5,437 bases of DNA from Prevotellaceae bacterium (GTDB lineage: Bacteria > Bacteroidota > Bacteroidia > Bacteroidales > UBA932): contig JAIRLF010000335.1 in the NCBI GenBank assembly GCA_031259655.1, positions 1 through 5,437 on the forward strand. Direction: 5' to 3'. Positions 1 through 5,153 of the stretch are shown in pieces. The notes under the pieces were generated by a model. That model saw only the letters and a list, made by a program, of their open reading frames with translations. It ran no database searches and had not been told where the DNA came from. The stretch's first letter is position 1; the number at the start of each line of letters is the position of its first letter. A program made the position numbers and the translations under genes.

Positions 1-147
1 ACGAAAATAACAACTCTGGGATTGAAATACGAAGTCTCAAAACGATGTTTCAACAATTGGAACCAAGGCACTCTGAACGAGACGCTTTCCGATTCGTTCA
101 GCATTTTTATCGATGAAGGGAAAATACTTGTTTATCTGAAATTCTAA
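1..147 (+). CDS. C-terminal 48 codons of an unidentified protein (5' truncated by the window edge)
   Basis: Frame 1 is open from the first base to a TAA at 145-147. The 48-residue tail starts TKITTLGLKYEV and ends FIDEGKILVYLKF. It is mostly polar with alternating hydrophobic residues, as expected for a beta-strand-rich C-terminal domain. There is no transmembrane segment or recognisable motif, and I do not recognise the family. The codon use resembles the neighbouring genes, which together with the hairpin 40 bases past the stop supports a real gene end. It converges on the aldolase gene, so the two are not in one operon. The remainder lies left of the window. The reading could be chance, because only 48 open codons are visible. 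Confidence 0.55.
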   Translation, partial: TKITTLGLKYEVSKRCFNNWNQGTLNETLSDSFSIFIDEGKILVYLKF

Positions 148-177
148 TATATTTCATTCATTTTATCATTTGCTAAA

Positions 178-234
178 CGAAATAAAACAATATTAACCGC
201 AAGCTACTTTGTTATTTCGCCTGCGGCTAATATT
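178..234. terminator. Candidate bidirectional terminator between convergent genes
   Basis: The 123-base gap between the convergent gene ends contains an inverted repeat. Positions 189-201 (AATATTAACCGCA) pair with 222-234 (TGCGGCTAATATT) except for one A/C mismatch, leaving a 20-base loop. It is flanked by A/T-rich sequence on both sides, so it could stop transcription from either direction. A second, overlapping pairing also exists: CGAAATAA at 178-185 with TTATTTCG at 212-219. The two foldings share bases and compete. The loop is long for a classical intrinsic terminator and no long T-run follows directly, so the call rests mainly on position and symmetry. Confidence 0.5.
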
Positions 235-270
235 TATTTAAAGATGGAATAATTACATTCTAAATTAAAA

Positions 271-1263
271 TTACACTCTGTTTGCGCTACCAAGCACATT
301 GACCGTTTTGTGTTTGTACAGCGCTTTCAATTCTTCTCTTGCAGGACCTAAATATTTGCGAGGGTCGAACTCTCCGGGATTTTTCGCAAAAATTTCGCGT
401 ACTTTTGCCGTCATAGCCAGACGTCCGTCGCTGTCGATATTTATCTTACATACAGACGATGTTGCAGCTTTGCGCAATTCTTCTTCGGGGATGCCGATAG
501 CGTCTTTCAAAGCGCCGCCGTTGTTGTTGATGATTTCGACATACTGTTGCGGAACGGATGACGAACCGTGCAATACAATCGGAAATCCGGGTATTTTCTT
601 CATGATTTCGTCAAGAATATCAAAGCGTAATGGCGGTGGAACCAACACTCCCTGAGCATTGCGGGTACACTGTTCGGGTTTGAATTTGTTTGCTCCGTGC
701 GATGTTCCTATTGATATCGCCAATGAATCGACTCCGGTTTTACCAACGAAATCTTCGACCTCTTCGGGACGGGTATATGTGTGATGTTCAGCCGAAACTT
801 CGTCTTCGACGCCGGCAAGAACTCCTAATTCGCCTTCTACCGTAACATCGTATTGATGTGCATATTCGACAACCTTTTTTGTCAATGCCACATTATCGTC
901 ATAAGAAAGATGCGAGCCGTCAATCATTACCGACGAAAAACCCATCTCTATACACGATTTACACAATTCGAACGAATCGCCGTGGTCAAGATGCAATGTA
1001 ATAGGGATATTCAAACCCAATTCTTTAGCATATTCGACTGCACCTTGAGCCATGTAACGCAACAATGTTTGATTTGCGTATTTGCGCGCTCCGCTCGATA
1101 CTTGCAGAATAACGGGAGAACGTGTTTCTACACATGCGGCAACAATTGCCTGCAACTGCTCCATATTGTTAAAGTTGAAAGCAGGAATTGCATATCCTCC
1201 TTCCATCGCTTTTTTAAAACCTTCGCGGGTATTTACTAACCCAAGTTCCTTATAACTAACCAT
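271..1263 (-). CDS. fba: Class II (zinc-dependent) fructose-1,6-bisphosphate aldolase
   Basis: This cytoplasmic enzyme of glycolysis and gluconeogenesis reversibly splits fructose 1,6-bisphosphate into dihydroxyacetone phosphate and glyceraldehyde 3-phosphate. The 330 residues form one TIM-barrel domain, full length for the family. HLDHGD at 91-96 supplies the catalytic Asp93 and a zinc ligand, His94. VEGELG at 142-147 carries a conserved acidic residue. SIGTSHG has zinc ligand His189, and VLHGSSS has zinc ligand His232. NIDSDGR at 275-281 is the phosphate-binding loop near the end of the barrel. The HLDHG form and overall pattern fit the class IIB branch. The start is the ATG at 1263, which gives the expected AIPAFNFNN strand near residue 25; an A/T-rich leader without a Shine-Dalgarno precedes it. 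The gene is monocistronic: it has a promoter just upstream and is convergent with the gene to its left. Substrate choice between fructose and tagatose bisphosphate cannot be settled by eye, but the housekeeping aldolase is much the likeliest. Confidence 0.96.
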   Translation of the reverse strand: MVSYKELGLVNTREGFKKAMEGGYAIPAFNFNNMEQLQAIVAACVETRSPVILQVSSGARKYANQTLLRYMAQGAVEYAKELGLNIPITLHLDHGDSFELCKSCIEMGFSSVMIDGSHLSYDDNVALTKKVVEYAHQYDVTVEGELGVLAGVEDEVSAEHHTYTRPEEVEDFVGKTGVDSLAISIGTSHGANKFKPEQCTRNAQGVLVPPPLRFDILDEIMKKIPGFPIVLHGSSSVPQQYVEIINNNGGALKDAIGIPEEELRKAATSSVCKINIDSDGRLAMTAKVREIFAKNPGEFDPRKYLGPAREELKALYKHKTVNVLGSANRV

Positions 1264-1306
1264 ATTCTAATATTTTTTATCTAAAAATTATACTGTTGTC
1301 AAGCCG

Positions 1307-1314
1307 CAAAATTA
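1307..1314 (-). promoter_or_regulatory. Probable Bacteroidetes -7 promoter element of the aldolase gene
   Basis: The minus strand reads TAATTTTG here, matching the Bacteroidetes primary-sigma -7 consensus TAnnTTTG. It lies about 43 bases upstream of the aldolase ATG, which would give a leader of roughly 35 to 40 bases. The -33 side is weak: the best match to TTTG is TATG, 18 bases further upstream. The assignment therefore rests on the -7 box and its position. Confidence 0.55.
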
Positions 1315-1374
1315 CTAATTAAATTTGAATGTCATAATCTTTTTTGAAATACACCCTGAGCGGCAGATTAAAAA

Positions 1375-1411
1375 ATCTGTGGTTATCTGTATAATCTGCG
1401 TCATCTGCGTG
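1375..1411. repeat. Degenerate 9-10 bp tandem repeat (ATCTGyG type)
   Basis: Four units beginning ATCTG start at 1375, 1385, 1394 and 1403 (ATCTGTGGTT, ATCTGTATA, ATCTGCGTC, ATCTGCGTG). The spacing is 9 to 10 bp, so the copies lie on one face of the helix. Short intergenic tandem repeats of this ATCTGTG/ATCTGCG kind recur in many bacterial genomes, including Bacteroidetes, as I recall. No coding function is apparent. Confidence 0.7.
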
Positions 1412-1431
1412 CTAACCGTTCCAGCCTCAGG

Positions 1432-1451
1432 CAGATGCCGACAGATGCCGT
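1432..1451. repeat. Two tandem 10-bp units, CAGATGCCGA and CAGATGCCGT
   Basis: The unit at 1432-1441 is repeated at 1442-1451 with one difference in the last base. It begins 21 bp past the ATCTG repeat and shares its CAGAT core on the opposite strand, so it may derive from the same element. Confidence 0.7.
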
Positions 1452-1460
1452 AATCAATTG

Positions 1461-1495
1461 ACAAATATTTGTAAGGACAAGGCATGACTTGCCCC
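1461..1495. repeat. 12-bp perfect palindrome followed by a GGGGCAAG-type inverted repeat
   Basis: ACAAATATTTGT at 1461-1472 is its own reverse complement. Directly after it, GGACAAG at 1475-1481 pairs with CTTGCCC at 1488-1494 around a GCATGA core, with one A/C mismatch. On the minus strand this reads GGGGCAAGTCATGCCTTGTC, a form of the dispersed GGGGCAAGGCATGCCTTGCCCC-like palindromes I associate with Bacteroidetes intergenic DNA. Copy number in this genome cannot be seen from the window. Confidence 0.6.
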
Positions 1496-1512
1496 ACTTT
1501 GCAATACTTGTG

Positions 1513-1534
1513 TTAATTCTGCAAATTCTGTTAA
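1513..1534. repeat. Short tandem repeat of AATTCTG units
   Basis: TTAATTCTG at 1513-1521 is followed by CAAATTCTG at 1522-1530 and the start of a third unit (TTAA). It lies just past the 3' end of the exported hydrolase gene. It appears to be yet another short intergenic repeat family, different from those at 1375-1495. Confidence 0.6.
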
Positions 1535-1542
1535 AAAACGAT

Positions 1543-2535
1543 TCAACTTTTTTTCACGAACGTAAGAATCACCGGAAGATGGTCGCTAAATCCACCTGCG
1601 TATACCGGACCTCTGTACGTTCGTTTCGGCGATTCGCCTTCGCCGGTTATCGTTTCCAAAAGGAAATCGGCTTTAAAGATTTCGATATTGTCGGCGGAAC
1701 AGGTTAGTCCGGTTCGATTAAACAACAAATTCCCCGATACGAAAAACAAATCAATCAGTTCCCATTTATTTTGAAACTTGATGCTTCCCTGTTTATCGTC
1801 CTGCAGATGCAACGACATATTGTAAAGATGTCCGTTACCTTCGTTTACATCCAACGGTTTTACATCCATCACTTTGACAGGTTTGCTGTCGGGATAATCG
1901 TTGAAATCGCCCATTACGCAGATATTTGCATTACTGTTTTCGAGGAATATCGAATCGACGACATGCTTCAACACCTTGGCGACAAGTATTCTACTGTCTT
2001 CCGAAGCCGCGCCTCCCCATTTCGAGGGAAAATGATTCACAAAAAAATGCAATGTATCGTTGTCGGTTGTTCGTCCTTTCACGTAGAGAATGTCGCGCGT
2101 TTGTAACGGCGGCGTCTTATACGCTTTTGAGGAGATAACCTCAAAAGAATCTTTCAGATAGAGAAGAGCGACGTCTATACCTCTGCGGTCGGGCGAATCG
2201 TAGTGCACAATTCCGTAATTATACTTCGACAGAGGCGTTTGCTCGGTCAATTGTCTTAATACATAGCGATTTTCCACTTCGCACAGACCGACGATATGCG
2301 GAACTTTACCCCTGTTTGCAGCGATAATTGTCTTATAGATATTGTTTCGCTTTTGGATAAAACGAACTCTATTCCAGTGATTTGCACCAGTCGGAGTAAA
2401 ATCGTCATCGTTCGTATTGGGGTCGTTTTGGGTGTCAAAAAAGTTTTCGACATTATAAAACATTACTCTAAACTCTTGTGCGTTAAGATTATTTACAGAC
2501 AAAAACAATAATAACACAATAAGAACAGCGCTCAT
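1543..2535 (-). CDS. Exported endonuclease/exonuclease/phosphatase (EEP) family hydrolase
   Basis: This is a metal-dependent phosphodiesterase or nuclease of the DNase I / exonuclease III fold, predicted to act outside the cytoplasm. Residues 1-19 form a signal peptide ending NLNA, with likely cleavage before Gln20. The fold's motifs appear in order: FYNVENFFD with metal-site Asn28, CEVEN with Glu86, VNHFPSKWGG with Asn167 and His168, MGDFND with Asp210 and Asn212, LIDLFFVSG with Asp262, and FSDHLPVI with Asp318 and His319. All catalytic positions are present and 330 residues is a normal length, so it should be active; the substrate (DNA, RNA, phospholipid or other phosphoester) cannot be read from the sequence. 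The start is fixed by an in-frame TGA two codons upstream. The signal peptide is odd in having no Lys or Arg before its hydrophobic core. The gene begins 10 bases after the ATPase stop and is probably co-transcribed with it. Confidence 0.9.
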   Translation of the reverse strand: MSAVLIVLLLFLSVNNLNAQEFRVMFYNVENFFDTQNDPNTNDDDFTPTGANHWNRVRFIQKRNNIYKTIIAANRGKVPHIVGLCEVENRYVLRQLTEQTPLSKYNYGIVHYDSPDRRGIDVALLYLKDSFEVISSKAYKTPPLQTRDILYVKGRTTDNDTLHFFVNHFPSKWGGAASEDSRILVAKVLKHVVDSIFLENSNANICVMGDFNDYPDSKPVKVMDVKPLDVNEGNGHLYNMSLHLQDDKQGSIKFQNKWELIDLFFVSGNLLFNRTGLTCSADNIEIFKADFLLETITGEGESPKRTYRGPVYAGGFSDHLPVILTFVKKS

Positions 2536-2545
2536 TTTTCAACAA

Positions 2546-3898
2546 TCAGGTAGTGTATAACAAATCATTCGGCGTATATACATTGTTTTCTTTTTTATCT
2601 GTTTCGCGCACAAACAAGACCGGAATCACCGTCTTGTTGTTCAGGAAAGGCAGCGACGCGGCTTTGTCTTCGAGTTCTTTGAACTTTGTTTTCGTACCGT
2701 ATATTTTGTCGCCCCAATTGCAATCTCCAACAAGCAAATAATTTCCGTCTGTCGATTCGGACAGAATATCAAATCCAACCGGATTTTTTGACGAAGCCCA
2801 CCATTTGGATGCCGGTTTAAACGTTATTCCGTTAAACTTCATCGACGTTACGGCTTGACGGCAAATACGTTCCCATGTATATGACACGTACTGTTGAAAC
2901 TGTTTTTGTATTTGATTAATAACATAGTCTGCGCGTCCCGTTTCTATCATCGAGCGGTAGGGCGTCACGAAAGTAAAATAAAAACGAATGAAAGGGTCGA
3001 CAATTCTGTACATGCTTTTTTTCGGATTACGGATTTCGCTGTATGCGATTTCGCGTTCTATATATCCGAGTGTAAGCAATTTATCTAATGGAGATATCAG
3101 GCTTGTTGTCGGTTTGCCTATCATTTCGGCTATTTCGGACAAGCGGTTATTGCCCGCAGCAATCAGCGATATAAGCGAGAACGACTGCGCTGTATCCCGC
3201 ATATCGTCCGAAAACAATTTTGCAGGTTCGTCGTAAAGAGCGCCTTGCGGCGACAGCAAATGATTTCTTAACGCATCTTCCAGCGATTTTTCGTTGAACC
3301 GGAGTTCCCAATAACGTGGGCTGCCGCCCCAAACGCTGTATTCTTCAACCGCTTCGATAGCAGAACAACGCAAAACCTGTCTCAATTTTGACGGTTCCAT
3401 TGCCTGTATTTTAAATATCTCGTTTGCACGACCAAGAAAAGGCGAAGAACTGTTCGTTACAAGTCCTTCCATCAATTGTTGGGCGGAGCCGCTTATAATC
3501 AGGCTGAACCGACGGTTCCACTTATTATCAATCGCTTCGGTGATAATAGCCGGTAATCCGGGGTCGCTTTTCACTAAATACGGAAATTCGTCGATACAGA
3601 TATTCAACCTTTTCTGTAATCGAAGATTTAGAGTTTCGAACAATGTTCGCCAGTTAGTATAAATAACTTTATTGAAGCCTGGTATTTTCTCGGCGACCAC
3701 ATCGGCAAACCGCGCAATCTGATGTCGAGCTTCGGTTTGGTCGGCAATAAAATACAAATCGTCCTTATCGAGAGCTTGTTTGATAAGCGTCGATTTTCCA
3801 TAATTACGACGTCCATAAATAATTATAAACGCAGTATTCGCATTGGTCAAAGCATTCTTCAACCGTTTGAGTTCCGAGTATTGACTTATTATTTGCAT
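2546..3898 (-). CDS. AAA-type ATP-binding protein with winged helix and DUF234-like C-terminal nuclease fold
   Basis: This is a P-loop ATPase of the archaeal-type ATPase_2 group common in Bacteroidetes; its cellular role is unknown. The N-terminal ATPase domain has Walker A GRRNYGKST at 29-37, Walker B NICIDEFPYL with Asp103 and Glu104, and a sensor-like strand LIISGSAQQ at 133-141. WGGSPRYW at 190-197 is the lid signature of the group. Residues about 238-285 form a winged helix (RLSEIAEMIGKPTTSLISPLDKLLTLGYIERE), followed by the DUF234-type YRIVDPFIRFYF at 297-308. The C-terminus resembles a PD-(D/E)XK nuclease, with GFDIL (Asp377) and then VGDCNW at 390-395, where relatives usually read ECKW; the usual lysine is Asn394. 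At 450 residues it looks complete, and no transmembrane segment is seen. It is the first gene of an operon with the exported EEP hydrolase and has its own strong promoter 26 bases upstream of the ATG. Confidence 0.9.
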   Translation of the reverse strand: MQIISQYSELKRLKNALTNANTAFIIIYGRRNYGKSTLIKQALDKDDLYFIADQTEARHQIARFADVVAEKIPGFNKVIYTNWRTLFETLNLRLQKRLNICIDEFPYLVKSDPGLPAIITEAIDNKWNRRFSLIISGSAQQLMEGLVTNSSSPFLGRANEIFKIQAMEPSKLRQVLRCSAIEAVEEYSVWGGSPRYWELRFNEKSLEDALRNHLLSPQGALYDEPAKLFSDDMRDTAQSFSLISLIAAGNNRLSEIAEMIGKPTTSLISPLDKLLTLGYIEREIAYSEIRNPKKSMYRIVDPFIRFYFTFVTPYRSMIETGRADYVINQIQKQFQQYVSYTWERICRQAVTSMKFNGITFKPASKWWASSKNPVGFDILSESTDGNYLLVGDCNWGDKIYGTKTKFKELEDKAASLPFLNNKTVIPVLFVRETDKKENNVYTPNDLLYTT

Positions 3899-3923
3899 AA
3901 TCTTATGTTTTTAAATTACGGCG

Positions 3924-3955
3924 CAAAGATAATGCAAATGCAACAAGTACGCAAA
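3924..3955 (-). promoter_or_regulatory. Bacteroidetes -33/-7 promoter of the ATPase-hydrolase operon
   Basis: On the minus strand a -33 TTTG (3952-3955) is followed after 20 bases by TATCTTTG (3924-3931), an exact match to the -7 consensus TAnnTTTG at the usual spacing. The start of transcription would fall near 3917, leaving a leader of about 20 bases before the ATG at 3898. The second gene follows after 10 bases with no promoter of its own visible. Confidence 0.8.
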
Positions 3956-3976
3956 AAAATTTTTTCGAGCAGATAT

Positions 3977-4008
3977 AGGGCATTGAATATTACCGGTATC
4001 AATGCCCT
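3977..4008. terminator. 10-bp-stem hairpin between the ABC gene and the next operon
   Basis: AGGGCATTGA at 3977-3986 is perfectly complementary to TCAATGCCCT at 3999-4008. The 12-base loop contains the palindrome TACCGGTA. Seven T's (4010-4016) follow on the plus strand, so the classical intrinsic-terminator form faces rightward. For the minus-strand ABC gene, which ends 31 bases before the hairpin, the A-run precedes the stem and no T-run follows at once. It is still the only strong structure between the ABC stop and the next promoter, so it probably ends or stabilises the ABC transcript. Confidence 0.6.
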
Positions 4009-4038
4009 GTTTTTTTCTGTTTTAATATGTTTATTTAA

Positions 4039-4713
4039 CTATAAAATTGTTTCGGGAACCAATTGACCGTCAAACAGGTTAATTACTCTGCTTGCATAAC
4101 CCGAATCGTGCAGACTGTGCGTAACCATTACAACAGTTGTTCCTTCCCTGTTCAATTCTGTGAGCAAGTTCATAACTTCTTTTCCGTTTTTCGAGTCGAG
4201 ATTTCCTGTGGGTTCGTCGGCAAGAATAATCTTTGGTTCGGCAACCACAGCACGCGCAATCGCCACACGTTGTTGTTGTCCTCCCGAAAGTTGTTGTGGA
4301 AAATGCCTCGAACGGTGCGAAATCTGCATTCGTTCCATCGCCTGATTGACTTTTTCTTTGCGTATCGAAGACGAAAATCCCATATACAACAGGGGTAACT
4401 CGATGTTTTCGAACACGTTCAACTCTTCTATCAAATTGAAACTTTGGAACACAAAGCCAATGACGCCTTTACGAAGCCGTGTTCTTTGCGATTCGGTGTA
4501 GGCGCTCACATCCGTTTCGTTCAGCAGGTAGATTCCGCTTGTCGGATTATCGAGTAAACCCAAGATATTCAACAATGTTGATTTGCCGCAACCGGACGGC
4601 CCCATTACGGCTACAAATTCTCCGGCACGGATATCAAGGTCAACGCCATTCAATGCCCAAGTTTCTACTTCTTCTGTTCTGAAGATTTTCTGAAGTTTGT
4701 CTGTTTTAATCAT
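4039..4713 (-). CDS. ABC transporter ATP-binding protein, MacB/LolD type
   Basis: This is the ATP-hydrolysing subunit of an ABC transporter of the MacB/LolD/FtsE-related group, which drives periplasmic-facing permeases in drug or peptide efflux, lipoprotein release or envelope maintenance. It would sit on the inner face of the inner membrane. All motifs of an active ATPase are present: Walker [10 protein letters not shown] at 38-46, Q-loop Gln90 in FVFQSFNL, signature LSGGQ at 142-146, Walker B IILADE at 162-167, D-loop NLD at 171-173 and switch His199 in [15 protein letters not shown] at 18-26 is the A-loop strand typical of this group. At 224 residues it is a complete single-domain subunit. 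No permease gene lies on either side: downstream is a hairpin and a separately promoted operon, and upstream are 724 bases without a gene. A sigma-54-type promoter with upstream palindromes faces this gene, suggesting induction by a dedicated response regulator. Substrate cannot be inferred. Confidence 0.95.
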   Translation of the reverse strand: MIKTDKLQKIFRTEEVETWALNGVDLDIRAGEFVAVMGPSGCGKSTLLNILGLLDNPTSGIYLLNETDVSAYTESQRTRLRKGVIGFVFQSFNLIEELNVFENIELPLLYMGFSSSIRKEKVNQAMERMQISHRSRHFPQQLSGGQQQRVAIARAVVAEPKIILADEPTGNLDSKNGKEVMNLLTELNREGTTVVMVTHSLHDSGYASRVINLFDGQLVPETIL

Positions 4714-4931
4714 ATATTCTAATTTTTTATAATTATAATTCTTTTTCGTTCCTCGTTTTTGTTTCCACTTACAACTTATATCGCTAAAAACAAACTATTT
4801 ACGCGACATTAAAATTATATAGCTTTGATTGTAAGCGCTTTTCACTATCATTAAACAAATAACATTATTGCAGTTAAACATCCATAGCATTGATATTAAA
4901 TAGATTATCTAAGTAATGTCATAAACTATCG
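4714..4931 (-). other. Predicted long A/T-rich 5' leader of the ABC gene
   Basis: If transcription starts 12 bases past the sigma-54 promoter (near 4931), the mRNA would carry about 218 untranslated bases. The stretch is A/T-rich, with the self-complementary AAGCGCTT at 4833-4840 and AATTATAATT at 4731-4740 as its only clear symmetries. No riboswitch, leader peptide or Shine-Dalgarno is evident, and I found no convincing TAnnTTTG box inside it. The last bases before the ATG (TTAGAATAT) closely match those before the aldolase start. Confidence 0.45.
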
Positions 4932-4937
4932 GATAGT
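4925..4937. promoter_or_regulatory. 13-bp dyad at the predicted transcription start
   Basis: ACTATC at 4925-4930 and GATAGT at 4932-4937 are exact reverse complements around a single G. The dyad centre coincides with the start site predicted from the sigma-54 promoter. The one-base centre rules out a hairpin of this full length, so a protein-binding site such as a repressor operator is the better reading. It could still be chance in A/T-rich DNA. Confidence 0.4.
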
Positions 4938-4941
4938 ATAC

Positions 4942-4958
4942 AACAAAAATCGTGCCAA
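4942..4958 (-). promoter_or_regulatory. Sigma-54 (RpoN) promoter facing the ABC gene
   Basis: The minus strand reads TTGGCACGATTTTTGTT. It matches the -24 half of the RpoN consensus (YTGGCACG) completely and the -12 half (TTGCW) except for T in place of C. The essential GG at 4956-4955 and the G at 4944 are separated by exactly 10 bases, the invariant RpoN spacing. It lies about 230 bases upstream of the ABC start codon with no gene between. Such promoters need an enhancer-binding AAA activator, and three identical palindromes are suitably placed upstream. Confidence 0.78.
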
Positions 4959-4978
4959 ACTATTAAATAGCTGTTAAA

Positions 4979-4991
4979 CAAGAATATGATT
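4979..4991 (-). promoter_or_regulatory. Possible IHF-like DNA-bending site
   Basis: The minus strand reads AATCATATTCTTG, one mismatch from the enterobacterial IHF consensus WATCAANNNNTTR. It lies between the sigma-54 promoter and the proximal palindromes, where IHF often bends DNA to bring the activator to RpoN. The consensus is loose and A/T-rich, and Bacteroidetes IHF/HU specificity is poorly known, so this is only suggestive. Confidence 0.25.
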
Positions 4992-5006
4992 TGTTAGCGA
5001 ATTCAG

Positions 5007-5055
5007 GTAAAACGTGCGATTTCGCACACTTAGTGTGCGAAATCGCACGTTTTAC
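5007..5055. promoter_or_regulatory. Paired palindromic activator sites (23-bp-arm inverted repeat), probable UAS
   Basis: Positions 5007-5029 are the exact reverse complement of 5033-5055, around a TTA centre. Each arm contains the 14-bp palindrome GTGCGATTTCGCAC (5014-5027, and reversed at 5035-5048), so this is two symmetric sites whose centres are 21 bp apart, two helical turns. The same palindrome recurs once more to the right. Relative to the predicted sigma-54 start the centres lie near -88 and -109, the typical place for a pair of NtrC-family activator dimers. A 23-bp hairpin or cruciform, or a dispersed repeat, is the alternative reading. Confidence 0.65.
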
Positions 5056-5153
5056 GGAAAATCGTCTGTTGAGAATTTAAGGGCTTGTTTGTAGATTTGT
5101 GTTTTACAATACGTTACGAGGAAATCACAAATCCTGAAAAATCCGATTGTAGT

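Noticed and set aside
299..655. A 118-codon plus-strand open frame opposite the aldolase
   Set aside because: It lies wholly antisense to a complete, motif-rich aldolase and its translation has no recognisable pattern. The plus-strand frame at 853-1239 is rejected for the same reason.
1286..1300. E. coli-like TTGACA and TATAAT boxes upstream of the aldolase
   Set aside because: On the minus strand the two boxes are only about 4 bases apart, far from the 17 needed, and Bacteroidetes do not use this consensus.
1315..1497. A 60-codon minus-strand open frame starting MGQVMPCPYK
   Set aside because: It is made almost entirely of the short intergenic repeats at 1375-1495 and has no family resemblance. 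The aldolase promoter region overlaps its end.
1535..1560. An intrinsic terminator directly after the hydrolase stop (T-run on the minus strand)
   Set aside because: The T6 run is there, but only a weak A/T-only stem could precede it.
3722..4066. A 114-codon plus-strand open frame crossing the ATPase start, promoter and hairpin
   Set aside because: It overlaps the ATPase gene antisense, runs through its promoter and the hairpin, and ends inside the ABC gene. The sequence looks like chance coding.
4063..4398. A 111-codon plus-strand open frame inside the ABC gene
   Set aside because: It is a mirror of the conserved LSGGQ to Walker B coding region on the other strand, with no features of its own.
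4780..4830. A closer primary-sigma promoter for the ABC gene (TAGTTTG or TAATTTTA on the minus strand)
   Set aside because: The first has the wrong internal spacing, and the second lacks the final G and any TTG at -33. Neither matches as well as the boxes of the other two transcription units.
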